Source: Anaerococcus vaginalis (GTDB lineage: Bacteria > Bacillota > Clostridia > Tissierellales > Peptoniphilaceae). Taken from it: 64,000 bases of DNA. A program made the position numbers and the translations under genes. A model generated the notes under the pieces. It did not search any database. It was not told the origin of the DNA and saw only the letters and a list, made by a program, of their open reading frames with translations. Every line of letters starts with the position of its first letter. Position 1 is the stretch's first letter. This document shows, one piece after another, positions 8,517 through 16,735 of the stretch. Where the stretch lies: assembly GCA_018363915.1 (NCBI GenBank), contig JAGZMY010000004.1:98322-162321 (forward strand), given 5' to 3'.

Positions 8517-8845
8517 TTTTCTAAATCTTTGGCAAGGCTGAATATTTCAGCTTGAATTTTAATTTTTTCCCTTTTTATTTTTTCAATTTCCTCATTTTGT
8601 TTTTTTGAAATTAAAATCGACTGGGCAAAATTTGAAATAATAAAAACTCCAACAAAAACCATAATTTTTGTAGGCGTTTTTGTCTTAGCCAAAGATATAA
8701 TTAATAAAAAAATCAAAGAAAAAATTAAAGATTTAAGAAAAAATGAAAAAAATGAATTTTTCTTTTTTATTTTTTCCAAATTTTCATCTAGATCTTGGAG
8801 TTTTTCCCTTAATTCCATAATATTTTTTAAATTTTTCTCATTCAT
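8513..8845 (-). CDS. Small coiled-coil membrane protein of unknown function
   Basis: About 110 residues, not recognised as a named family. It has a charged Glu/Lys-rich coiled-coil start (ELREKLQDLDENLEKIKKK), two hydrophobic segments (about residues 37-53 and 58-77) and a second Lys/Glu-rich coiled-coil tail. The ATG at 8845 follows GGTGAT; a TTG nine codons upstream (8872) is a possible alternative. The gene stands upstream of htpG in the same direction, and its 3' end overlaps the htpG -35 box. Nothing in it shows a link to the heat-shock unit. Confidence 0.6.
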   Translation of the reverse strand: MNEKNLKNIMELREKLQDLDENLEKIKKKNSFFSFFLKSLIFSLIFLLIISLAKTKTPTKIMVFVGVFIISNFAQSILISKKQNEEIEKIKREKIKIQAEIFSLAKDLEN

Positions 8846-8888
8846 AACATCACCAAAATAATTGTACCCCAATTCCTAGTATTTTACT

Positions 8889-8938
8889 TTGATTTTTAAT
8901 TTCTCTTATAGTAAAATAAATTTTAGACATAAAGGAGG
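8889..8938 (+). promoter_or_regulatory. Promoter and ribosome site of the DUF1858 gene
   Basis: TTGATT (8889-8894), 17 bp, TAAAAT (8912-8917), then AAAGGAGG at 8931-8938. Confidence 0.6.
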
Positions 8939-8944
8939 GTTTTT

Positions 8945-9160
8945 ATGGCTTTAGAAGATAGAAAAAAAGAGAAGGTGGAAATCACACACGATATGTTAAT
9001 CGGAGATATAATCCAAGCAAAACCAGAATCAATTAACACTTTCCTTTCAATAGGAATGGGTTGTATTGCTTGTCCTTCATCTTTGTACGAAACCTTAGAT
9101 GAAGCTTGTATGGTTCACGGAATTGATCCAGATTTCTTGCTTGAAAAATTAAATAAATAA
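8945..9160 (+). CDS. DUF1858 redox-disulfide domain protein
   Basis: 71 residues matching the DUF1858 family, small domains often found alone or fused to hybrid-cluster and other redox proteins in anaerobes. The hallmark is the GMGCIACPSS motif near residue 38 with its CxxC pair, after THDMLIGDIIQAKP; a further Cys near residue 51 is in DEACMVHGIDPDFLLEKL. It is transcribed alone, with its own promoter and terminator. The family's function is not settled; sulfur or redox chemistry is inferred from the Cys pair. Confidence 0.85.
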   Translation: MALEDRKKEKVEITHDMLIGDIIQAKPESINTFLSIGMGCIACPSSLYETLDEACMVHGIDPDFLLEKLNK

Positions 9161-9166
9161 ATAATA

Positions 9167-9206
9167 AAAAAAGACTTTTGCAAATACCAATGCAAAAGTC
9201 TTTTTT
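9167..9206 (+). terminator. Bidirectional terminator between the DUF1858 gene and the symporter gene
   Basis: 16-bp perfect stem with core AGACTTTTGCA and complement, 8-nt loop, T-run on both strands. It serves convergent genes. Confidence 0.9.
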
Positions 9207-9212
9207 GATTTT

Positions 9213-10622
9213 TTAATTTTTTTCAAAATATTTTTCCCACTTATTATCATAAGTCCAAAAATAATTTCCTTTTTTTTCTGAATCCTTGTACTTATCAAAA
9301 TCATTTAAAATTTTCCTATAAGTCTTGCTCATTATAATCAGTGCCAATATATTTGGAACAACCATTAAAGCATTTGCTGTATCAGCAACCGACCAGGCAA
9401 ATTTCAAACCACCGATTGAGCCTAGATAGCAAAAAATAATATAAATATATTTGAATAAATCAGAAAGTTTACTTGAGCCTGTCAAATATTTTACACATCT
9501 TTGCCCATAATAGCACCAAGAAACTGCCGTTGTAAAAGCAAATAACACTAAAGCCAAAGAAACCAAATATTTTCCCCAAAAAATTGATTTTGAAAATGAT
9601 GCAGCCGTAAGGGCAGCACCTTCAAGGCCTTGTGTTTTATAAATTCCACTTGTAATAATTACAAGAGCTGTCATGGTACAAATTATCATTGAAGAAATAA
9701 AAACTTCAATCGCTCCCCACATTCCTTGTCTAATTGGATGGTCGGTATGACTTGTTGCATGAGCCATGGGTGCTGTGCCAAGACCTGCTTCATTTGAAAA
9801 AATCCCTCTAGCAAGCCCCCACCTAATAGAAATTAAAATCCCAGAGCCTGTTGCTCCTCCTGCAAAAGCTTTTGGATTAAAAGCCCCAATAATAATTTCT
9901 TTAAAAGCTGGAATTAAATTTTCAATTTGCAAAATAAGAATCAAAATACAAGCTACAATATAAAAAACTGACATTATAGGCACAATTTTTGATGCAAAAG
10001 CTCCAATTCTTTTTATTCCACCAACAAGAACCAAAAGCATAAAAATAACGATTAAAATTCCACCAAGATGCAAATTTAAACCAGTCATAGCATTTAAAGA
10101 TTCAGAAATAGAATTTGATTGAACCAAAGCTCCTGTTCCAATAATTGCAATAAAAGCAAAAAACGAAAAAATTTTCGCCAAGATTTTTGAGCCAGTTCCC
10201 TTTTCGATATAATACATTGGTCCGCCAATATATTTTCCATCATCATCTGAAACTCTTGTAGCAACAGCCATAGTAACTTCAACCATTTTTGTTGTCATAC
10301 AAATAAAACTTGCAATCCACATCCAAAAAATCGCCCCAGCGCCACCAAATCCAATTGCTGTTGCAACTCCTACAATATTTCCAGCTCCAATCGTTCCAGC
10401 AAGAGCAGTCGAAACCGCCTCAAAAGGAGAAATAGAATTTTCATCAGATTTTGAATCCTTAACAAGTCTTCCAAAAGTATTTTTAAAAATATAAGAAAAA
10501 TTTTTAAAAACCCAAAAATTTGACCTATAATTTAAAACTATTCCTCCAAAAATCAAGACGATAATCATAGGATAACCCCACAAAAAATCGCCCAACTTAG
10601 CATTTAATTTTATAATTTCCAA
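9213..10622 (-). CDS. Alanine/glycine:cation symporter (AGCS family)
   Basis: A 469-residue sodium-coupled amino-acid importer of the AlsT/DagA type with about eleven membrane segments. Family motifs include FEAVSTALAGTIGAGNIVGV near residue 64, GGPMYYIEKGTGSK near 133, SIRWGLARGIFSNEAGLGTA near 267 and GAIEVFISSMIICTMTALVI. The start ATG follows AGAGGT. It is alone between its bidirectional terminator and a 160-bp gap before the TrpP gene. It likely imports alanine, glycine or a related amino acid for fermentation. Confidence 0.93.
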   Translation of the reverse strand: MEIIKLNAKLGDFLWGYPMIIVLIFGGIVLNYRSNFWVFKNFSYIFKNTFGRLVKDSKSDENSISPFEAVSTALAGTIGAGNIVGVATAIGFGGAGAIFWMWIASFICMTTKMVEVTMAVATRVSDDDGKYIGGPMYYIEKGTGSKILAKIFSFFAFIAIIGTGALVQSNSISESLNAMTGLNLHLGGILIVIFMLLVLVGGIKRIGAFASKIVPIMSVFYIVACILILILQIENLIPAFKEIIIGAFNPKAFAGGATGSGILISIRWGLARGIFSNEAGLGTAPMAHATSHTDHPIRQGMWGAIEVFISSMIICTMTALVIITSGIYKTQGLEGAALTAASFSKSIFWGKYLVSLALVLFAFTTAVSWCYYGQRCVKYLTGSSKLSDLFKYIYIIFCYLGSIGGLKFAWSVADTANALMVVPNILALIIMSKTYRKILNDFDKYKDSEKKGNYFWTYDNKWEKYFEKN

Positions 10623-10781
10623 AACGGACTAACCTCTTTCTAATTAATATAAGTTTATTCTTATTATTATAAAGGTTTTTTAAAAAAATAAAATAATAAT
10701 TTATATTTTTTCCATTAAAAAAATTTTTATCCTATAAAAAATCAAAAATTTTTCCTTGATTTAAACTATCTAAGCTCTAAA

Positions 10782-11309
10782 TCAAATTTGCGCTAGGCTT
10801 CTTGCAAAATTTTTATTATACATGCTCATAACTTTATCAAAAAATAAGCCTACAAAAATATTTATGCCAGCAGTTGGAAGAACTAGGCTTACAAACATTA
10901 ATTTTATACCAAATCCTTCTGGTAAAGCTCCTGCTATATTCATCAAAAATAAAAATACAAGTCCAGATACTGCTGTTCCAAGAAAATATAGGCTCCCAAT
11001 CGAAAAAATATTTTCTATTTTTATTTTTTCAAAAAATTTTACAGAAAAATATACAAATAAGGATGAAATAATTTTATCTATAATATTTGGCACAAAACCT
11101 CCTGGCGCACTCGTTGTAATACCTGCCAAAATTCCACCAGCAAGACCTACTGCAAGTGAAATTTTAAAATCCTTATTTAAAATAATAATTGTAAAAACAC
11201 ACACCAACATAAAATCAGGTTTTACCATTCCCACAAAGCCCGGTATCAAATGAAGTATTGTTCCTATTGCAAGTAAAATTGACGCTTGAGTTATAGTTTT
11301 TGTTTTCAT
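10782..11309 (-). CDS. trpP: TrpP-type tryptophan transporter
   Basis: A 175-residue membrane protein matching the TrpP family (about 172 residues): ASILLAIGTILHLIPGFVG at the start, then MVKPDFMLVCVF, LAVGLAGGILAGITTSAPGG and a final LVLPTAGINIFVGLFFDKV. The ATG at 11309 was chosen because AAAGGAG precedes it; an in-frame upstream extension runs back into the T-box terminator and is not translated. The Trp-specific T-box immediately upstream independently supports tryptophan as the substrate. Confidence 0.9.
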   Translation of the reverse strand: MKTKTITQASILLAIGTILHLIPGFVGMVKPDFMLVCVFTIIILNKDFKISLAVGLAGGILAGITTSAPGGFVPNIIDKIISSLFVYFSVKFFEKIKIENIFSIGSLYFLGTAVSGLVFLFLMNIAGALPEGFGIKLMFVSLVLPTAGINIFVGLFFDKVMSMYNKNFARSLAQI

Positions 11310-11343
11310 GATTTTCTCCTTTAATTTTTTTAAAATTTTCCAA

Positions 11344-11621
11344 TAAAAAAACCACTTACTCCAAAGGAGCAAATGGTTGAATTCGCGGTGCCATCCTTTT
11401 TATGTAAAATAAATTTCAACAAATTAATAAATCCTACATATCTTTATTCTGATACTAATTTAAAATAATTTCATATCATATCCCTATAACGTGGGAAGAC
11501 GGCCTCGGGTACTTTTTTCACCTTAGCACTCTCAGATCCATTCGGTTTTACTTCTTTGCTTGTTTCCACCACACACAAGCTCTCTATAAAAGATTTATAA
11601 AACTTACTTACTTCTGATCAA
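11344..11621 (-). ncRNA. Trp-specific T-box leader with promoter and terminator
   Basis: Promoter TTGATC (11621-11616), 16 bp, TATAAA (11599-11594). Stem I follows, with a GCTTGT/ACAAGC hairpin (about 11580-11558) and the specifier region GAA-TGG-ATC, putting the Trp codon at 11540-11538. The T-box core GGATGGCACCGCG is at 11396-11384; its variable base is C, which pairs with the G discriminator of bacterial tRNA-Trp. The terminator AACCATTTGCTCC / GGAGTAAGTGGTT is at 11378-11350 with a T-run. Specifier, discriminator match and downstream trpP agree. Confidence 0.93.
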
Positions 11622-11638
11622 AGTTTTATTATTTTAAC

Positions 11639-12679
11639 TTATAAGTTATTTTGATTATATATTGAATTTATATTTTTGTCAAATACTTTGTTAAAGTCAA
11701 TATAAGCTCCCATAAATTCAAAATCTCTAGTATTTTCATATAAAAAATCCAAAAGACTCCTAATTCTTTTCTCTTTAATAGATCCTTCAAAGTCAAAATA
11801 AAATACAAATTCAAAATCAGAACCAGGAATTGGAGAAGATTCAAGCTTAGTCATATTTACACCCAAAATTTTAAATTTTTCTACGATATTAATAAGAGAT
11901 CCCGGCTTATCAAAAGCTTTTAGTCTTACAGAAATTTTGTTTGCCTTTTCATAAATTTTTAAATTTTTAGACACTATAATAAATCTTGTATAATTATTTG
12001 ATTCATTTTGAATATTTTCGTCAATTATTTTTAGTTTATAAACATTAGCACAGAATTTTGAGCCAATAGCTCCAAGTTTTTTATTATTTTTTTCTTTTAT
12101 ATATTTGCTCGCAAGTGCCGTATTATAATATTCTTTTTGAATAAATCTGTGTTTATTTATATATTTTCCACATTGACCTAGAGCTTGCGGATGAGAATAA
12201 ACTGTTTTTATATCAGAAAGTGTTGCATCTAAATGTCCCAACAAATAATGATTTATATCTAGCTTATAATTTCCAATTATAAAAAAATTTCTTTCAAGCA
12301 TTAGATTATAAACTTCTTTGACCGAACCAAAAGATGAATTTTCTAAAGGCAAAATTCCAAAATCACATATATTTTCATCTATTGCATCAAGAATTTGGTC
12401 AAATTTTTTGTAATAATTTATTTTACCTTTAGGAAAAATAATATGGGAAACTTGATCGGCATAAGAGCCTTTTGCCCCTCCTACAGCAATTTTTCCTTCT
12501 TTAGGAAAAATTTCTCTTATAAATTTATCTTGTAAATATTTCGAAAATTTTCCATCACAAAGGCTCATCATATAATCTTTATATTTTTCTTTTACAAATT
12601 TATCAAGATTTTCCAAATCTTCTTTTTTATAATTTTCTTTTTCTAAATTTTTAATAATTTTTTCAATATTTTCATTCAT
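11639..12679 (-). CDS. pheA: Prephenate dehydratase
   Basis: Converts prephenate to phenylpyruvate in phenylalanine synthesis. The 346-residue protein has a prephenate dehydratase domain from about residue 65 (GAKGSYADQVS, ILPLENSSFGSV, SHPQALGQCGKYI, and NYTRFIIV for the usual TRF) and a C-terminal ACT domain near 255-330 for Phe feedback, with KPGSLINIVEKFKILGVNMT and ESSPIPG in place of the usual ESRP. The ~60-residue Lys/Glu-rich N-terminus does not look like a chorismate mutase. Its start overlaps the aroC end by 8 bp. The next element downstream is the T-box of trpP, with no terminator between. Confidence 0.92.
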   Translation of the reverse strand: MNENIEKIIKNLEKENYKKEDLENLDKFVKEKYKDYMMSLCDGKFSKYLQDKFIREIFPKEGKIAVGGAKGSYADQVSHIIFPKGKINYYKKFDQILDAIDENICDFGILPLENSSFGSVKEVYNLMLERNFFIIGNYKLDINHYLLGHLDATLSDIKTVYSHPQALGQCGKYINKHRFIQKEYYNTALASKYIKEKNNKKLGAIGSKFCANVYKLKIIDENIQNESNNYTRFIIVSKNLKIYEKANKISVRLKAFDKPGSLINIVEKFKILGVNMTKLESSPIPGSDFEFVFYFDFEGSIKEKRIRSLLDFLYENTRDFEFMGAYIDFNKVFDKNINSIYNQNNL

Positions 12680-13748
12680 TTAACAAGTCCAATAAGGTTA
12701 AAGCTAAAATAGATTCTCCAATAGGAGGAGTTCTAAGGGCAAGGCATGGATCATGTCGTCCTTTAATTTGCAATATTTTTTCTTTTTTTTCTTTTATAGA
12801 AAATGATTTTTGGCAAATAGAAATTGAAGGGGTTGGTTTGAAAATTAAATCAAAAACTACAGGCATACCATTTGTAATTCCTCCAACAACTCCACCAGCA
12901 TTATTTGTTATAGTTTTTACCTGTCCATTTTTAATTTCAAATTGGTCGTTGTGCTGAGAACCTTTCATTTTCATTGCATCAAGTCCCAAACCAAAAGAAA
13001 CCGCCCTAAGAGCAGGAATCCCATAAGAAAGATAGGAAATTTTTGCCTCAAAAGAATCAAATAGCGGATCTCCAAGTCCTTTTGGAATATTTCCCCCAAA
13101 AACTTGACAAATTCCTCCAATAGAATCTCCATCTTTTTTTACTTTTTCTAAAAGATTTCTAATTTCTTTTTCTTTTTTTTCGTCCAAAACAGGAATTTCT
13201 TTTTGAGAAATTTTTTCTAATTCATCCATAGGAGGATTTACCAAATCAATATTTTTATCTTCAATTCCTCCAATATTTTTAATCCTTGATGAAATTTTTA
13301 TATTTTTTTCTTCTAAAATTTGCTTGGCAATTCCTCCTGCAAGGCAAAATGGCGCAGTTAATCTTCCAGAAAAAGGTCCTCCCCCATTCATATCCATATC
13401 ATTTCCATACTTTATAAAACTAGTGTAGTCTGCATGAGATGGCCTTGGAATATCATTTAAATTTTCATAATCTTTGGATTTGTAATTCTCATTTTTTATT
13501 ATTGCTGTTATGGTTTTTGAAATTATTTTATTATCCCTTACTCCAGAAATAAAATTTATCTTGTCACTTTCTTTTCTTTTTGTGGTAAATTTTGATTTTC
13601 CTGGAGCTCTTCTTTGCATAAATTGATCTAGTTTTTCCATGTCAATTTCAAAACCAATTTCCATATTATCCATAACTACACCCATATATTCTTGGTGGCT
13701 TGAGCCAAATATGGTTATTTTTAAATTTTTACCAAAGCTTTGACTCAT
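12672..13748 (-). CDS. aroC: Chorismate synthase
   Basis: Final enzyme of the shikimate pathway, an FMN-dependent trans-elimination giving chorismate. The 358-residue protein has family signatures near residue 100 (RPSHADYTSFIKYG and GGPFSGRLTAPFCLAGGIA), near 245 (GLGLDAMKMKGSQHNDQF) and 280 (TNNAGGVVGGITNGMPVV), and ends with RHDPCLALRTPPIGE. It sits 1 bp from aroF and overlaps pheA, so the three genes form one operon linking DAHP synthesis, chorismate and phenylpyruvate. Confidence 0.97.
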   Translation of the reverse strand: MSQSFGKNLKITIFGSSHQEYMGVVMDNMEIGFEIDMEKLDQFMQRRAPGKSKFTTKRKESDKINFISGVRDNKIISKTITAIIKNENYKSKDYENLNDIPRPSHADYTSFIKYGNDMDMNGGGPFSGRLTAPFCLAGGIAKQILEEKNIKISSRIKNIGGIEDKNIDLVNPPMDELEKISQKEIPVLDEKKEKEIRNLLEKVKKDGDSIGGICQVFGGNIPKGLGDPLFDSFEAKISYLSYGIPALRAVSFGLGLDAMKMKGSQHNDQFEIKNGQVKTITNNAGGVVGGITNGMPVVFDLIFKPTPSISICQKSFSIKEKKEKILQIKGRHDPCLALRTPPIGESILALTLLDLLNE

Positions 13749-13749
13749 T

Positions 13750-14760
13750 TTAAATTTCCTTTCTTAAATCATGGATTTTTTTTGTAGCCTTTACTATTTT
13801 GTCAAAATCATCTGGAACTACGCATTGAGCTCCATCAGAAAATGCTTTTGCAGGATTTTCGTGAACTTCTATCATAAGTCCATCTGCCCCAACTGCTGTT
13901 GCAGATAGGGATAAATCTTTTACATATCTTGAAATTCCCGCTGCATGAGATGGATCGATTATTATTGGAAGATGAGTTTTTTCATGCAAAAATGGAACAG
14001 CTGTCACGTCCAAAGTATTTCTTGTTGCTGTTTCAAAAGTCCTAATTCCTCTCTCACAAAGAATAACTTTTGTATTTCCCCTGCTCATAATATATTCTGC
14101 TGCCATCAATAATTCTTCATAAGTTGCAGATAGGCCTCTTTTTAATAAAATTGGTTTATCAACTTCTCCAAGCGCTTTTAATAAATCAAAATTTTGCATA
14201 TTTCTTGCTCCAACTTGAAGAATATCTACATCGTCAAAATATTCTAATTGGTTAATTTCCATAATTTCTGAAACAAGAGCAAGGCCTGTTTCTTCTTTTG
14301 CTTTTATTAGATAATCAATGGCTTTTTTGCCATAACCTTGGAAAGAGTATGGACTTGTTCTTGGCTTAAAAGCTCCTCCTCTTAAAATAGTTGCGCCAGA
14401 TTTTTTGATTTTTTTTGCAATTGATACAATTTGTTCTTCACTTTCGACTGAACATGGTCCTGCCATATAAACAAAAGAGCCACCACCGATTTTTGTTCCA
14501 TTTTCCAAAGTAATTATTGTATCTTCTGGGTGAAATTTTCTGTTTGCTTTTTTATAAGGCTCTTGGATTCTTATTACATCATCAACAACACTTTTTGATT
14601 TCATATCATCTTTTGAAACCTTGGAAGTATCTCCCAAAAGCCCCAAAATAGTCGTTTTAAAACCAACTGCCTTACTTACTTTAAGCCCCATATCTTCAAT
14701 TTCTTTTATAAGATCTTGTACTTCTTTTTCATTTGCACCATTTTTTAATTTAATAATCAT
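13750..14760 (-). CDS. aroF: 3-deoxy-7-phosphoheptulonate (DAHP) synthase, type I-beta
   Basis: Condenses phosphoenolpyruvate and erythrose 4-phosphate, the first step of aromatic biosynthesis. The 336-residue protein has an N-terminal ferredoxin-like regulatory domain (residues 1-90, as in Thermotoga-type enzymes) and a barrel with FVYMAGPCSVESEEQIV near 98, LRGGAFKPRTSPYSFQG near 125, LQVGARNMQNFDLLKALG near 180 and PIIIDPSHAAGI near 260. AGGAGAAAA precedes the ATG. It is the first structural gene after a Phe-rich leader peptide and terminator, so it is probably controlled by attenuation. Confidence 0.96.
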   Translation of the reverse strand: MIIKLKNGANEKEVQDLIKEIEDMGLKVSKAVGFKTTILGLLGDTSKVSKDDMKSKSVVDDVIRIQEPYKKANRKFHPEDTIITLENGTKIGGGSFVYMAGPCSVESEEQIVSIAKKIKKSGATILRGGAFKPRTSPYSFQGYGKKAIDYLIKAKEETGLALVSEIMEINQLEYFDDVDILQVGARNMQNFDLLKALGEVDKPILLKRGLSATYEELLMAAEYIMSRGNTKVILCERGIRTFETATRNTLDVTAVPFLHEKTHLPIIIDPSHAAGISRYVKDLSLSATAVGADGLMIEVHENPAKAFSDGAQCVVPDDFDKIVKATKKIHDLRKEI

Positions 14761-14863
14761 TTTCTTCTCCTAATAAAATCTCTTTTTTCTTTCAAAATTT
14801 TCATATAATAAAAATTTTAAAAATTTTTTATGTAATTTTTTAAGCTAATTTATTATTTCAAAA

Positions 14864-14895
14864 TAAAAAAGCTTCCTGGCTATTACCAAGAAGCT
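14864..14895 (-). terminator. Leader terminator before aroF
   Basis: 10-bp stem AGCTTCTTGG / CCAGGAAGCT (14895-14886 with 14879-14870, one G-U pair), 6-nt loop, then TTTTTT on the minus strand. It lies between the leader ORF and aroF, about 105 bp before the aroF start. Confidence 0.9.
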
Positions 14896-14904
14896 AAAAT
14901 TCAA

Positions 14905-15047
14905 AAAAACTTAAAATGTTTTAAAATTTTGCACATGATAAATAGCCTTACTTTTGTCAAAAGTAAAGTTAAAAAAGTAAAAGCTAGTTTGTGCAAAATT
15001 TAAGTTTTTCATTATTTTCTCCTGTTTTCTAAATTTTCTATATTATA
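14905..15047 (-). promoter_or_regulatory. Promoter and self-folding attenuator of the aroF operon
   Basis: An extended -10, TGCTATAAT, is at 15050-15042 with a weak TTTACT at the -35. The RNA has nested perfect arms: 11 bp (14999-15009 with 14905-14915), 12 bp (14990-15001 with 14924-14935, sharing three bases with the first) and an inner 8-bp hairpin (14948-14955 with 14959-14966). The leader ORF runs through the whole structure, its start in the 5' arm and its stop in the 3' arm, and the aromatic codons (14959-14982) lie inside it. Ribosome stalling there would change the fold. Confidence 0.7.
14911..15012 (-). CDS. Phe-rich leader peptide of the aroF-aroC-pheA operon
   Basis: 33-codon ORF starting at an ATG with CAGGAGA five bases upstream and ending TAA. 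It encodes 8 Phe and 2 Tyr, with a cluster FYFFNFTF at residues 11-18 in which six of eight residues are aromatic. This resembles the pheA leader of enteric bacteria in role. It precedes an intrinsic terminator and an operon committed to phenylalanine synthesis. AT-rich sequence makes Phe codons common, but start, ribosome site, position and operon context make chance unlikely. Confidence 0.8.
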   Translation of the reverse strand: MKNLNFAQTSFYFFNFTFDKSKAIYHVQNFKTF

Positions 15048-15072
15048 GCATAGAAATTTTTTTCAGTAAAGT

Positions 15073-16728
15073 TTAATTATTGTGGGAATTCATAATAGCT
15101 TCAGTTATTTTTGGTATAACTTGTTTTTTTCTGGATAAAACACCAGGAGCTGAAATTGTTCCATTGTTTACCTTATTTCCAAAAACTTTTTCTATATCAT
15201 CAAGATAGTTTCCCACGACTAATAATTCAGATTTTTTATTGAAAATATCTGTAAGAACAAGGACAAATGTATTTTCTCCCTTAGCATTTAATCTTTCTTT
15301 CATAAGAGCAATTAATTTATCTTTTATAGGATTTAATTCTTCTGGATTCATTGTCATAACTTGTCCAACTCTAATTTTGTCATCTCCAATTGTAAATGCT
15401 TTTACATCTCCATCAATTAAATCTTCTGGCGATTTATTTTTAAGACTTGTTCCAGCCTTAAACATCTTCATAGCAAAATCTTCTGGATTAATATCTGCAA
15501 TTTTTGTAAGTCTATTTAAAACTCTTTTGTCAGTTTCTGTTGTTGTTGGAGATCTAAATAAAAGAGTATCAGAAATTATTGCTGCTGAAAGTAAACCTGC
15601 AATTTCTTTTGTAGGTCTTATTCCTGATTCAAAAAACATTTTTGCAACTATGGTTGCAGTTGAACCAACAGGCTCTGCCCTAAAAAATAAAGGTTGGTTT
15701 GTTACAACATTAGCTACTCTGTGGTGGTCAATTATTTCAATTATTTCTGCATAATCAATATCATCAACTGATTGGTTTCTTTCGTTGTGGTCAACCAAAA
15801 TTAATTTTTTCTTCTCATCAGAAATCAAATGGTATCTTGAAATTGCCCCAAGAACTCTTCCCCTTGCATCAACAATTGGATAAGATCTAAATCTAGTTTT
15901 TCCCATAACTTCACGAACTGTATCAACTGTATCTTCTGGAGAAAAATAAACCAAATTTTCTGTGCTCATTACATTTGCAATTGGAACTGCCATTGGCAAA
16001 AGTCTTGCTGTCATAAAGGTATCATATTCTGTTGAAATAATTGTAATATTATTTTTTTCAGCCTCTTTTTTTAGCTCCTCTTTCATATCAGAGCCATTGG
16101 TTAAAATAATTAAAGAAATATTTTTACTTATCAAATACTCTTGAGCTTCAAGCCTATTTCCTGTTATAACCAAATCTCCATCTCCAACCAATGAAGTTTC
16201 TGGAGAATCTTTTTCATTCATGGCATAAACCATCATTTTTCCTGTAAAATCTCTAGGTTTTTTTGGATTTACCATAAGCTTTGCAGATAAAATATCCACT
16301 ATATTTTCAATTGGCGTGTGAGTTCTTCCAATAATTCTATCATCCCAAACTTCCATATAAGAATGGGTTAAGTTTGACAAAGATGCAACTCCAATTAATC
16401 TTTCCTTATCATCTACTACAAAAAGAGAGTTCAATTTATTTTCTTGAATTATTGACCAAGCATTTCTAATTGGAAGAGATTCATCAACATTATAAGAATT
16501 GTCATAGTCAATATCTTTTATTTGAAGTTTCATAGAATCCTTGTGAAGAGGAGCCTTAACTCCAAAATAATCAAGAACAAATTGAGTTTCTTGATTTACA
16601 TGACCAAGTCTAATCGGAATCGCCTCGCTATCTCCCAACCTATTTTTTAGATTTGCATAAGCAAGGGCTGAGCAAATAGAATCAGTATCCGGATTTTTGT
16701 GGCCTGTAATATAAACTGTTTGTTTCAT
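15073..16728 (-). CDS. ppaC: CBS/DRTGG-domain manganese-dependent inorganic pyrophosphatase
   Basis: Hydrolyses pyrophosphate in the cytosol. About 551 residues, far longer than the ~310 of simple family II enzymes, because regulatory domains are inserted. The order is an N-terminal DHH part (YITGHKNPDTDSICSALAYA), a CBS motif near residue 95, a DRTGG-like region, a second CBS (IANVMSTENLVYFSPEDTV), then the DHH core VDHNERNQS / EIIDHHRVANV and the DHHA2 domain. Such CBS-PPases are controlled by AMP/ADP and, with DRTGG, by diadenosine polyphosphates. The start at 16728 follows AGAGGT; the site overlaps the stop of the upstream CorC/HlyC-type gene, so the two are coupled. Confidence 0.93.
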   Translation of the reverse strand: MKQTVYITGHKNPDTDSICSALAYANLKNRLGDSEAIPIRLGHVNQETQFVLDYFGVKAPLHKDSMKLQIKDIDYDNSYNVDESLPIRNAWSIIQENKLNSLFVVDDKERLIGVASLSNLTHSYMEVWDDRIIGRTHTPIENIVDILSAKLMVNPKKPRDFTGKMMVYAMNEKDSPETSLVGDGDLVITGNRLEAQEYLISKNISLIILTNGSDMKEELKKEAEKNNITIISTEYDTFMTARLLPMAVPIANVMSTENLVYFSPEDTVDTVREVMGKTRFRSYPIVDARGRVLGAISRYHLISDEKKKLILVDHNERNQSVDDIDYAEIIEIIDHHRVANVVTNQPLFFRAEPVGSTATIVAKMFFESGIRPTKEIAGLLSAAIISDTLLFRSPTTTETDKRVLNRLTKIADINPEDFAMKMFKAGTSLKNKSPEDLIDGDVKAFTIGDDKIRVGQVMTMNPEELNPIKDKLIALMKERLNAKGENTFVLVLTDIFNKKSELLVVGNYLDDIEKVFGNKVNNGTISAPGVLSRKKQVIPKITEAIMNSHNN

Positions 16729-16735
16729 AATACCT

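Noticed and set aside
10822..11253. Plus-strand ORF of 143 codons
   Set aside because: Antisense to trpP; Lys/Pro/Thr-rich shadow without family likeness.
12490..12679. Chorismate mutase domain fused to prephenate dehydratase
   Set aside because: The ~60-residue N-terminus lacks the AroQ helix pattern and its Arg/Lys/Glu active-site set.
15239..15754. Plus-strand ORF of 171 codons
   Set aside because: Lies antisense inside the pyrophosphatase gene, no ribosome site, Ser-rich translation typical of a shadow frame.
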